NCBI GenBank assembly: GCA_900660155.1
Contig: CABFPE010000178.1
Location: forward strand, 561,977-582,014
DNA: 20,038 nt
From: Hofstenia miamia
Taxonomy: Eukaryota > Xenacoelomorpha > Acoela > Hofsteniidae
Direction of reading: 5' to 3'
The first letter of the stretch is position 1, and each line of letters opens with the position of its first letter. The notes beneath the pieces were generated by a model that worked only from the letters and a program-made list of their open reading frames with translations, was not told where the DNA came from and searched no databases. A program made the position numbers and the translations under genes. Of the stretch, positions 12,701 through 19,999 are shown piece by piece.

Positions 12701-15700
12701 GGGAGTACCAAAGTGGGGAGGAGCAGTAGCACAAAAGGCAGCATTGTTAGGAACAGTTAGAGTCCTGAGAAAGCTCTCAGACTCCCTGGGAACTTGTGAG
12801 TTCCCCAAGCTGAGAGGGATACCAGCATTAAGCTGTGAGAAAGCAAGAATAATAATAAGGGTATGAACGACTTGGCATACCTTGACGTATGCACAAAATC
12901 ACCAGTTAATTGAGGATTGTGTTGTGTGTAATGTGACCTGCTACAACGTTGTAAGCGTGAATTCAAAGGGTGAGACATGCCATTTTGAATCCTCTCAATA
13001 AGTCAGGTTGTATCTTTCTTTATGGTTGTATGCAGTAGATCGATCATCCAACATTGATTCAAAATTAAAACGCAAGCAGCATGTCAAATAAAACGACGTA
13101 TTTTGGAATGAGATTTAAAGGAGGTAAGTAAAAACCAAGCAGGTGCACCGTATGTAATGTGGGGTAGCATGTATGACTTAAGGATATGTTTCTGGCATTG
13201 CAACAGAAAAATCTGCAAACATAACATATCGAGTTTGTGATGTAAAATATCTTTGATAATACACCAGATATGTGCTTGTTGAAGGACAGCTTACTGTCAA
13301 ACATTATGCCTAGATATGGCCAAGAATCAATTCTTTTGGGGTAGCAATAATTTAAGTCGAAAGGAATTTCCAAGACTTTAAGAAGGTCTTGGTTTCGAAG
13401 GCCTTTGTTGGTGAACACCAGTTTCTATATTTTCGTAGGATATAATTCAAGGTTAAGGCTGTCAAGGTGAGGAAGAAAAGTGTCGCGAAGAAGAGCTTGA
13501 GCACTAGTGAAGCCACCAATAGGGTATGAGGAGCTGATCTGGAAGGCTTCGAAAGTGTCGTCAGCATACATGAATTCACAGTGTTTCGCGTGTTTCTATT
13601 GTTGGTAAAGACCAGATGCATAGTCGTCATCATCAGCAGTCTAGGAGATGTATAAGAGTTGGGAGATTGGGCCACCCTGAGGAACGCCAGTTTGTACCTC
13701 AAGAGGATGAGATTGGACGCCATTGCTAACAATTTGTTGGGTTCTATCGGAAAGATAAGATTCAAGTCATTATGCAAACCAAGAGGGCTCTTCTGAACAA
13801 TGTTTAGAAATCAGCGATGTCAATTTTCCGGAAACAACATTGTTGAAAGCATACGAAAAATCGAGAAAAATGACACTAACTTCAGACTGAGGAGTAGGGT
13901 CAAGTTTTGACAGTATCCAATCAACAAGATTAATAACAGATTCTGTAGTGCTCCGCTTTGGCTGATATGCAAACTGTAGGCCATTTGATGCACTTTTGAA
14001 GCAATTTATGACAATAGGAGACAACAGTTTTTCGAGGTTACGTGTGGGGATAGGTGTCAGGCAGATTGGAAGAAAACTTCTGTCAAGCGAAGAATCGAGG
14101 GATGATTTCTTTAAGATGGGAATGACATGTGAGTGTTTCCAACAAGAAGGATGCTTCTAGATCTCAAAAATTTTGTTAAAGATATTGCAATATGGGATAG
14201 CTAGATTATCATGACATTTTAAAAATACCCATGCGGGTAAGAAACCTGAACCAGCAGCTTTCATGGCTTTCGTTTCCTTAAATACTCTATATACATCAAG
14301 AACAGAAAGAGTCACTAAATCTTTTTCTACAAAGACCATATACCCAAAAAGCTGCATAAATCGTCATAAAATAAAGTGCTAAATCTATAGAGCTCTTATT
14401 GTTATAAATAATTTTCTTTAAAGACATTATGAATGTAACATAATTTACTTGGCTGTAGTTTTAAAACAAAATGGTCTGCGTGGTCTTAAGCATTAAAGCT
14501 GCAGCTGCTTTAAAGAATTTCTTAACGAATGTTCTTAAAAACCATAATGGCAATTTTGTAAATAAACCGAAATTTAATTGGTAACCATATAGAGATATTA
14601 AAGTAGGTGTCATTTGATCTTTGTTTCTTAAAATGTAGCATGTTTCAGATTTGCAATAACCCTTTATATTGATTAGATAAATTTTATGTATACTATGATT
14701 CATTTTTTGCATAAGTTGTGAAAACTCAAAAAATGGCTAAACACGTAGAGTTTGAAATCTATTATTATAAGCCTGAAAATATCATTTTAAGTGCATGTAC
14801 AACATTTCACGCACAAAAGGGGTTGAACAGAAACCTTCAAATCTAAGTGCAATGTTAAAAATTAATTTAAAAATGCGTTTTTCATTTGGGGCCAAGAGCC
14901 TTTGGAAAATGATTAACTACTGCAATGTAGATCGCATGTTTATAAAAAATTTATTCAAATTGCAAAAAAAACAAAGAAAGCATATGCGGAAAATTGCACT
15001 CTATATATACAAAGTGACCCAGAAACCTTGATCGATTTATTCTTTAATATTTAAAAGTCTTAATAACTAGATTGAAAATGTAGATCATTTATTGGATTAG
15101 AGGTACTCGAATTATTTCCCGTCATTCTCAATAGACTCCATCAATCGATGAGATACACTTCGGCACTTCAACAGGCCGTTTCACAAAGATTAACACTAGA
15201 AACACCATTATTTTTTGAGATTCATTTTACATGTAGTATTTCAATTAGAACATTACATAAGAGTGAGAAAAAACTTCATATGCAAATTCAAATGGATTAT
15301 AAATACATTTGAAGATGCACATACCTGCTGGTATTATTAATGAATTTATGCTCAAGCAGAAAAAAATTGAATTTCTGTCAATTTTGACACATTTGGTAAT
15401 TCTAGTGACCATCGAGATAGACTTCTTCTTATGAGGATTTATGAAGAATAAGGTATATTGGAAGTGTCCAAAAACAATCAACTTAAGTTCTAAAGTATTT
15501 GCCTCTATCTCGATTAACCTTTGTGAAACAGTCTGCCGAATTGTACCTTATCGATTCAATCGATTCGATCGGTGGAGGTAAGCAAATCGAATACCTCCGA
15601 TAGTTTAAAAATGATGTAAATTGAGGACTTACTTTTGTTCTAATCCAATAAATGATCTATTTATTATTCACTTACATTTTCTATCTGATAATTAATACAA

Positions 15701-16464
15701 ATTAAAAATATTAATGAAATATACTAGTGAGGGTTTCTAGACCACTCTGTATAACATATGTGTGAAAAAGTATGCAATTTCTAACAAACAATATTTTAGC
15801 TACTTATCCTTCGGCTGGATTGAATCACAAGACTTCAGATTTATATAATTCTATAGATTATGCAATTCGCAATAATTACACCATATCTCTATCTCCACTA
15901 CTTCTTGGTAAAAATCATAACTATGGAGTACCTCTTAATCCCCAAGATCCAGAGTTTTACTACAACCTCAAAAACTTGACGGTTACAATTAGAAACTCTT
16001 GTACTGAAAACACAACCAAAATCAGTTGTAGATTAGCATACGTATCAGCTTTCACTAAACTTTCCAAAACTCCTACAAAAACAATTTCCTTTAGCGATGT
16101 TCAAATGGTGAGATTTCAGTCATGGTTTAAAGACCCGAAATGTATTAAAGTACATATCCCGATTTTGCCATCAAATAATGTCATTAATAAAGGAAAACTT
16201 TTAGCAAAACAACTTTTTGGAGATGAAAAGTTTGTATTATTTCATTGGAGACAGACTGATAAGCTCAAATATAAATGTAGAAATAATAAACTATTTAAAA
16301 ATCTCACCACGCCAGATGTGGTGGTGAAAAAGTTCAAGGAGTTCAATATTTCGCCAAGTGAAAATATCTATCTAATGACAGACGAAACTGATGCAAGTAA
16401 AATAAAAGTTATATCAAATGTCTTCAAAAAGCTTAAAACAATAAAAGATGTAACTCTATTTAAG
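2913..16464 (+). CDS. Type II membrane glycosyltransferase-like gene, resembling GT-B O-fucosyltransferases, eleven exons assembled, 3' end missing
   Basis: Model: 2913-3081, 4434-4487, 4985-5035, 5175-5231, 5462-5518, 5749-5805, 6036-6092, 6326-6382, 6502-6558, 8019-8075, 15800-16464. All introns are GT-AG and all junctions are phase 1. Lengths sum to 1338 bases, 446 codons without a stop. The protein has a basic cytoplasmic tail, one membrane segment (SLVILILIMLIAAFYF), a stem with six 19-residue repeats, and a lumenal domain with PSAGLNHK near its start, then FHWRQTDK and YLMTDETD. These recall the N-terminal glycine-rich loop, the H-x-R donor-binding motif and a later conserved strand of the O-fucosyltransferase/NodZ-like GT-B fold. 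Likely role: sugar transfer to a secreted glycoprotein in the ER or Golgi; donor and acceptor are inferred only. Exon 11 ends in phase 0, so further coding is expected. Family assignment is moderate; exon structure is strong. Confidence 0.7.
3082..4433 (+). other. Intron 1, with an unassigned open stretch
   Basis: No exon with matching phase was found here. Frame 3614-3784 is open for about 56 codons and meets an apparently strong donor (TTTG/GTAAGT at 3780/3781), but its phase does not fit the gene. A good acceptor (GATATTTTTCAG, ending near 3309) opens another short frame to about 3410. These may be remnants of an old element or an alternative exon; I cannot assign them. Confidence 0.4.
4111..4205. 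repeat. (AT)n microsatellite
   Basis: About 95 bases of nearly pure TA dinucleotide, interrupted by short ACATT and ACACAC steps. It lies inside intron 1 and has no coding content. Confidence 0.95.
4434..4487 (+). CDS. Exon 2: stem
   Basis: A 54-base phase 1-1 exon between TTATGTTTTAG and a near-consensus donor GTAAGTGAG. Read in phase it encodes KYLAIVNQKFGQFKESS plus split codons at both ends. With exon 1 the first split codon is G/AG (Glu). It is short, charged and hydrophilic, as expected just outside the membrane. The flanking intron is open in a different frame, which is not used. Confidence 0.65.
4488..4984 (+). other. Intron 2, nothing recognised
   Basis: A/T-rich sequence without an open frame of note, a repeat or a matching exon. 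Confidence 0.5.
4985..5035 (+). CDS. Exon 3: stem
   Basis: A 51-base phase 1-1 exon between AATATCTAATTTAG and GTATGTATG. It encodes NEKFTISPGNVSSSIK, Ser/Thr-rich with one possible N-glycosylation site (N-V-S). Its 5' split codon with exon 2 is T/TT (Phe), and its 3' split codon with the first repeat exon is G/AA (Glu). Confidence 0.65.
5175..5231 (+). CDS. Exon 4: stem repeat copy 1
   Basis: A 57-base phase 1-1 exon, acceptor TGATTTTTTAG, donor GTAATA. It encodes ELKQTTKAAAITKKTTPTS when the first Glu is completed by the G of the previous exon. It differs from copies 2-4 at two residues (Thr for Ser, Thr for Ala). Confidence 0.75.
5462..5518 (+). CDS. Exon 5: stem repeat copy 2
   Basis: A 57-base phase 1-1 exon encoding ELKQTTKAAAISKKTTPAS. 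The Thr-Thr-Pro-Ala-Ser stretch is a plausible mucin-type O-glycosylation site, and regularly spaced Lys makes the stem basic. Same acceptor and donor as its neighbours. Confidence 0.75.
5749..5805 (+). CDS. Exon 6: stem repeat copy 3
   Basis: Identical in sequence to copy 2, as are its flanking intron halves, which indicates a very recent duplication or gene conversion. Confidence 0.75.
6036..6092 (+). CDS. Exon 7: stem repeat copy 4
   Basis: Same 19 residues as copies 2 and 3, with one silent difference (CAG for CAA at Gln). The downstream intron has begun to diverge. Confidence 0.75.
6326..6382 (+). CDS. Exon 8: stem repeat copy 5, diverged
   Basis: A 57-base phase 1-1 exon encoding EVKQTAKAVVITKKTTSAS. 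Donor is GTACTA. Substitutions keep the Lys/Thr pattern and the reading frame. Confidence 0.7.
6502..6558 (+). CDS. Exon 9: stem repeat copy 6, most diverged
   Basis: A 57-base phase 1-1 exon after GATGATTTAG, with donor GTAAAG, encoding EMKQITTLAPINKKTNPSS. Length, phase, the starting Glu-x-Lys-Gln and the KKT core are kept, although the preceding intron is short and unrelated to the 287-base unit. It is probably the oldest copy. Confidence 0.65.
6559..8018 (+). other. Intron 9, hosting a mariner fragment
   Basis: Apart from the transposase tail at 7301-7531 I see only A/T-rich sequence. TACAGTGGTAATAATTTTGG at 7545 resembles a Tc1/mariner terminal inverted repeat, but no partner end was found. 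Confidence 0.45.
7301..7531 (+). pseudogene. Tc1/mariner-superfamily transposase, C-terminal fragment
   Basis: One open frame of 76 codons ends in its own stop (7529-7531). It begins SPYSPDLNLLDRFLFRHIK, the hallmark around the third catalytic Asp of mariner-type DD(D/E) transposases (the Asp of NLLD, 7331-7333), followed by a helical tail (ELRGQQFDGPEELMKAVQHS). The distance from that Asp to the stop, about 66 codons, matches the family. The N-terminal DNA-binding part and the first two catalytic Asp residues are not recognisable upstream. It is a dead fragment inside intron 9, higher in GC than its surroundings. Confidence 0.75.
8019..8075 (+). CDS. Exon 10: stem-to-catalytic-domain linker
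   Basis: A 57-base phase 1-1 exon between ATTCTTTTAG and a consensus-like GTGAGTAC. In phase it encodes NILPLCQPENRVIAFRDK with a split Asp at its start (G/AT) and, if joined directly to exon 11, a split Thr (A/CT). Its length equals that of the stem exons but the residues are unrelated, with one Cys and a more globular composition. Exon 11 then begins with the family loop, so this exon probably supplies the strand before it. Confidence 0.6.
8076..9712 (+). other. First part of intron 10; nothing beyond a possible micro-exon
   Basis: A/T-rich sequence without recognisable elements. The candidate at 8606-8629 is listed separately. Confidence 0.45.
8606..8629 (+). other. Possible 24-base phase 1-1 micro-exon
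   Basis: A good acceptor (TTTTTTGTATACTTCCAG) is followed by 24 open bases encoding EMLSNYM plus split codons, then GTTAGG, a weak donor related to the GTTAGT used by exon 11. Phase 1-1 would keep the gene in frame. Given how many short AG..GT pairs occur by chance, this is tentative. Confidence 0.2.
9713..9761. repeat. (TAA)n microsatellite at the 5' edge of the R4/Dong-like element
   Basis: About 49 bases of TAA repeat with one AAA interruption. The retrotransposon begins immediately after it, and a shorter TAA run (12848-12858) abuts the other end. Confidence 0.9.
9761..12866 (+). pseudogene. Broken ORF of the R4/Dong-like element (DNA-binding domain, reverse transcriptase, CCHC, endonuclease)
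   Basis: The frame opens right after the TAA repeat. A Myb/helix-turn-helix-like N-terminal block (KWTDEQNRTALECYRRS, RSYRKRMLEDW) lies at about 9850-9980. The reverse transcriptase shows FRPITCLP (about 10982-11005), AWIDYRKAYDSISH (about 11190-11230), FQGDSLAPLLF (about 11360-11390) and YIDD at 11484-11495. A CX2CX8HX4C knuckle lies at 12217-12270. The endonuclease PD...D core has its Asp codons at 12474 and 12519. Lesions: stops at 9998-10000, 10838-10840 (TGA after GY, where a Trp is usual), 11688-11690 and 11709-11711; frame changes near 11405-11420 and 12390; and a deletion near 11830 that removes the stretch normally between reverse transcriptase and the GGKGL block. It cannot move by itself. 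Confidence 0.8.
9762..12847 (+). mobile_element. R4/Dong-like non-LTR retrotransposon with restriction-like endonuclease, near full length, decayed
   Basis: About 3.1 kb with (TAA)n on both sides. Its order of parts is that of LINEs with a restriction-like endonuclease: N-terminal DNA-binding region, reverse transcriptase, CCHC knuckle, then endonuclease. Members of the R4/Dong clade are known to insert into TAA repeats or rDNA, and the flanks here match the TAA habit. The sense strand is purine-rich and poor in C, quite unlike the host flanks, and Arg is coded almost only by AGA/AGG. It lies in intron 10 in the same orientation as the host gene. The exact clade needs a tree; R2-superclade membership is safer than the R4/Dong label. 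Confidence 0.8.
12866..14360 (-). mobile_element. CR1/L2-group LINE fragment, reverse transcriptase to C-terminus, decayed
   Basis: Read on the minus strand from 14357 downwards: a pre-RT block (VYRVFKETKAMKAAGS), then NLEKLLSPIV, FAYQPKRSTTESVINLVDW, VSVIFLDFSYAFN (about 13838-13880), TGVPQGGPISQLLY (about 13650-13690), catalytic YADDT at 13554-13568, WPYLGIMFDSKLSFNKHI (about 13255-13310), and a C-terminal HPLNSRLQRCSRSHYTQ...YAKSFIP that stops at the edge of the R4/Dong-like element. FLDFS-AFN and VPQGGP are typical of the CR1/L2 group. Several frame changes and stops make it dead. The endonuclease is absent, so it is 5'-truncated near 14360 (possible further remnant to about 14710). Confidence 0.8.
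14361..15007. other. Intron sequence, nothing firm
   Basis: The minus-strand frame 14461-14712 is open and could be a decayed 5' continuation of the neighbouring LINE, but carries no motif I recognise. The rest is A/T-rich. Confidence 0.35.
15008..15751. mobile_element. Non-autonomous mariner-like element with long imperfect terminal inverted repeats
   Basis: The ends are inverted copies: TACAAAGTGACCCAGAAACC at the left and the reverse complement of TACAGAGTGGTCTAGAAACC at the right, each next to TA, the usual Tc1/mariner target. Further inverted blocks lie inside: 15081-15101 pairs with 15639-15659 over 21 of 21 bases, and 15178-15193 with 15514-15529 over 15 of 16. The arms are therefore some 200 bases or more with gaps, around a centre of about 300 bases. 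No transposase is encoded. It ends 48 bases before exon 11. Confidence 0.75.
15800..16464 (+). CDS. Exon 11: start of the lumenal catalytic domain, O-fucosyltransferase-like
   Basis: A 665-base exon between CAAACAATATTTTAG (phase 1) and AAG/GTTAGTATG (phase 0), open throughout: 222 residues counting the split first codon. It starts TYPSAGLNHKTSDLYNSIDYA, resembling the GG-LNNQ-type loop that begins many GT-B fucosyltransferases, followed by SLSPLLLGKNHN. Near residue 150 is FVLFHWRQTDKLKYKC, with the H-x-R pattern of the GDP-fucose site, and near 205 SENIYLMTDETD. It has five N-glycosylation sequons (NYT, NLT, NTT, NLT, NIS) and four Cys, as expected for a lumenal protein. I found no next exon up to 20038. 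It could instead belong to a related GT-B family of unknown specificity. Confidence 0.8.
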
Positions 16465-16997
16465 GTTAGTATGCTTTATCGATACTATTAAAGATATTTT
16501 AATTATTTCAAATGATAAAATGCAAACAAATACAATATCTAACACGATTTCTTATTAGAGGGCAAGGCATGAACTAGTACATTATGTATAAATTTTAAAA
16601 TGTTTCAAGTAAACCTTGTGGCAAAAAATGGGACTGCTTGGGAGTTTTGCCTTTTGTTAATGTCTTTTGTTGTGTTGCCCTGATATGAAAATGATCAGAG
16701 TGGGATTCGTAGAGCATATAATAACGAACCAATGGTAAATATACTTTTTTAACAAATAACCGGCCAAAATACCCGTTTTTGCTAGTGATTAATTTAGTCA
16801 TGCTGAACAAACTAGAAACTTTTGAATTTCTGAATCACAACTTCACCCATGATTCTAGTTTCTTATAAACTGCATCAGACATGACAACGACTACCTTCTA
16901 CAGAAAGATTATTAAGCCTTCTGAAACAGGCGGATCACACAAATAAAACCTGAAATTGGCCGTCATGAAAACCACAGATCAACTAAATTAGATTTGA
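16465..16997 (+). other. Intron 11, first part, nothing firm
   Basis: No continuation exon in phase 0 was found. The stretch from about 16860 contains weak resemblance to the N-terminus of the Tc1-like fragment that follows (PEIGRHENHRST resembles the linker between its two helix-turn-helix domains). Confidence 0.35.
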
Positions 16998-17175
16998 AAA
17001 ATAGCTCAAAAGTTCACAGAAAGTATAGGAATGTCTGTCCACTATTCGACAGTGCATCAGTTATTGGTTAGATTGGGTATAAAGAAGAGAGTGCAAAAAA
17101 TTGTACCAAATATCACAGATTTACATGAGGAAAAACGACGAAGTTTTGCAGAAACTACAGTTTTCATGACGTTTT
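16998..17175 (+). pseudogene. Tc1-like transposase, DNA-binding-domain fragment
   Basis: An open stretch reads KIAQKFTESIGMSVHYSTVHQ, LLVRLGIKKRVQKIVPNITD and LHEEKRRSFAE. This is the second helix-turn-helix of Tc1-type transposases with the following KKRV-K-P-LT-H--KR--FA linker. The catalytic domain should follow but is only faintly visible (about 17175-17400) in several frames. The fragment is dead and lies downstream of exon 11. Confidence 0.65.
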
Positions 17176-19398
17176 TTTCTCAAATGAATGAATTTTTCAC
17201 CTGCACTGAAACAGTGTCATGTCTTGATTGTAGTAGTCAGCAGGAAAAGCCTATAAAAAAGTCGCCAAAATTCTGTCCAAAAGTTCTTGATTTTGTTTGA
17301 AAATTATTCCCGAAGTATTGCCATATTGTGTTGGAATTCATTCCATATACAAATGCTTTATACTCCTCACAGAGAATAAATAGGCCTTGTAGAATCCAAA
17401 TTTTATAAGTTCTTTAATGGCTCATCACATAACTAGTTAGCTAGCTTAAAAAAGTTCAATGCTATAAAACAGTCTTTGGTAAGCCATCTTTTATAAGGAA
17501 AATATGTTATGTTCGAATTCTTATTCATTCATACTTGATACTTTGCTGTTATGCTGAAGTTCAAAATGTTATAAATACAAACAATTCAGCTTGTTGCCTT
17601 TATAGTGTGTGCTACCATTTGTTTTTAAAGTACTATTTAAGCTTTTGAAATTTTTTAACTTGAATTTTAGACCAATTGACCGACGATAATTGTAGCCAGG
17701 GGTGACGAAAGAGGCTAAGGCCATCCTGCAAATGCGCATTACGTGAAATGTATGAACTAAGATTTTTTAATGATTAGAGATGTTGATGAAAAAACACAAT
17801 TTTTATATGTACTGCTCATGGAATATGTCAGCACTGTCGTTCAAATTTTTTATGGAAAACATGATTTTGCTTAGGGAATATTGGAATGCAACATAACGTG
17901 TGAGATTGTACTATGTTGAGTTATTCATTTTTACTGTTGATAATGTAGTTAATGAAATAGTATTGTCAACTACAACTATGCAGGTGAACAAAAAAACCAG
18001 TGACGTGTATAAAGGAGAAATTTAATACAGGTGTGAAAGAATTGAAAACCCCAGACTCCTAAAATATGATAATAAATTAATTCGGATGAATCCGGTCAAG
18101 ATAAAATAAATGCAAATCCTGACAGAACTGGATATTTTTTTCGAGAATTCAGCTCTAGATTGCTATAAGAATATGTACAATCTAGTAATGCTTGACAGTA
18201 TTCCAAGAAAAGACCGAACCACGCTTTTTACTCAAAACCGAACCGAGTAAACATATGAAAGCCATCTATTATGTTATTTCCAAGAAACGCCGCACCTTTC
18301 TTTTATCAAACGTCCAAATGTTTATGAAATTGAAGGACAAATTTGTTTTACTTGGTAAACAACTTAACTAGTGTTATGAAAATATTCTTTAGAATGGTAT
18401 TTTTTCTTGAATAACATTATACTAATATCGATATTATAGATATCTAAGATCGCCGGAACGAAAACATTTTTACTGTCCATTTGTTAATTTTCCACCATCA
18501 TTTATATTTTATTTTGTACCAAGTTTTTCAATTGACGTTGAAAATCTAAAATATAATATTTAGAATCGATATTATTGAATAAGCTTTTTAATTTTAATAT
18601 CTGCACACATCTGATTCGAGCTTGTTATTCAAGGAAATTCCAATGAGGTTGTCATGTATTCTCCACAAATGTTGTGATTTTAAATACATTTGGAGAGTTT
18701 TTTTATTAGAGAGCTACTAAAAATAGAGCTGGTACAATATATAGAGATGTGCACACTTTTTGTAAAGCTGTAACCAAGTCAGGTGAGCCCGCTAGTGCTA
18801 AGATATTGAATTTTTGGATTAAGAATGCTTCTAGAATGAGAATCAGATAAACGTTCGTCCACAAAACCGCCGGCTGTGGCTACTGCTTGAGAAGTTGATC
18901 CGAAGCAAATACATAGGTGCCTGGGGCGGTGGGCAATTGCCCTTTAAACTATGGGAATGTATATATTTGGGAAGCGTTTTTGGACTCAAACTATTTTTTT
19001 TTATTCTCGTGGTTGTGTATTTATTGATGTTTGGTTTCATACATTGTTTTTACATGTGCATCAGATTTTATTGGAATGCTGTAACAATTATGCAGCCTTG
19101 TTGCTTTATTGTAGTAGTAGTAGTAGCAGATGAATTTGGAAACTAATATTTACTCGCAAGGAATGGAGTAGGACTGTTAGCTAAATCTATAAAGGGTACT
19201 CTACAGACTCCTGCAAAAGTTAATGCTAATAACAACAAACAGCAACAGTTATACAAAAAAAGAATGATTCCTGTGCATTTCGTGATCGTAGCCAGCAATT
19301 TCGGAAACGTAAAATTTTGTCACTTATTAAACAAATTTCGGAATCATTGTAAAATTCACAGAAACATTATGTATCGGTTATGTAAGCAATGACGTTAA
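17176..19398. other. Unassigned A/T-rich intron or flank
   Basis: No convincing exon, RNA gene or complete element. Minor points are a perfect 12-base palindrome GGGCAATTGCCC at 18931-18942 inside a short GC-rich patch, and a short GTA run near 19112. The open frames around 18900-19140 are hydrophobic and low in complexity; I do not call them genes. Confidence 0.35.
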
Positions 19399-19608
19399 AA
19401 AAATCCTGGTCCAATTTCAAAGAATGATATACATAGTTTTAGTAACTATGAAGCTGTGGTGAATTATCTGCAAGGTAAGTTAAAAGTGATGTTCTTAAGT
19501 ACGCATGATCTAAGGAATTCCTATGAAAATTTGGTTTTTCTGCACAAACCTGTAGGAAACAATGCAATATATTGTTTCATTGAGACATCATCCAAAGAGG
19601 ACACTTAG
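19399..19608 (+). other. Orphan open frame of 69 codons, unknown
   Basis: Open from just after a TAA to TAG at 19606-19608 and coding-like in composition (SKNDIHSFSNYEAVVNYLQG, later ENLVFLHKPVGNNAIYCF). It lacks an early ATG. A strong donor-like AAG/GTAAGT occurs inside it near 19475, so part of it could be an exon, but no phase agreement with exon 11 was found. I do not recognise a family; a decayed transposon ORF is as likely. Confidence 0.25.
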
Positions 19609-19697
19609 TTAAACATATGGAATCCATTTCCAGATATCTTTGATGCGTTCAGCAAATGTAGGCAACAAAATGGTTGAGAATTTTTGATAGCAGAGAT

Positions 19698-19765
19698 GGA
19701 AGTGGGGCAGATTTTTGTGGTCTGCACTGCCCCGCTCCACAAACCTTGCGCCCTGCCCCATTTCC
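19698..19765. repeat. GC-rich imperfect inverted repeat (fold-back)
   Basis: GGAAGTGGGGCAG (19698-19710) pairs with CTGCCCCATTTCC (19753-19765) at 12 of 13 positions. Inside it TTTGTGG (19714-19720) pairs with CCACAAA (19737-19743). The patch is much richer in GC than its surroundings and is probably part of a small interspersed repeat; similar GGGGCAGAT bases occur near 3313. Confidence 0.6.
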
Positions 19766-19999
19766 ACGTGTTGATATCTGCCCTATATTGCACCAAGCTT
19801 TATGTTCTACAGCCTCAATAAAAAAATTCTCGCTCCAAAATCTTCCTGCGATATCTTATAGCCCCATAGTTGTTCGATAACAATTTTCATAACACTGCAC
19901 CGCATCACCACTGCCACATATTTTGAATCCTTACTGCTTACAAGATACAGAGTCATTTTTTGAAATGCCATCTCTACTCAAATACTACAAATAAGAGTC

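Noticed and set aside
9916-12978. Many long minus-strand open frames, rich in Ser, Leu and Cys
   Set aside because: They are the antisense of the purine-rich R4/Dong-like coding strand. A strand with few C and T rarely makes antisense stops, and none shows a domain.
18843-19146. Overlapping open frames on both strands around 18900-19140
   Set aside because: They are hydrophobic or low in complexity, partly created by a GTA run, and without splice context or motifs.
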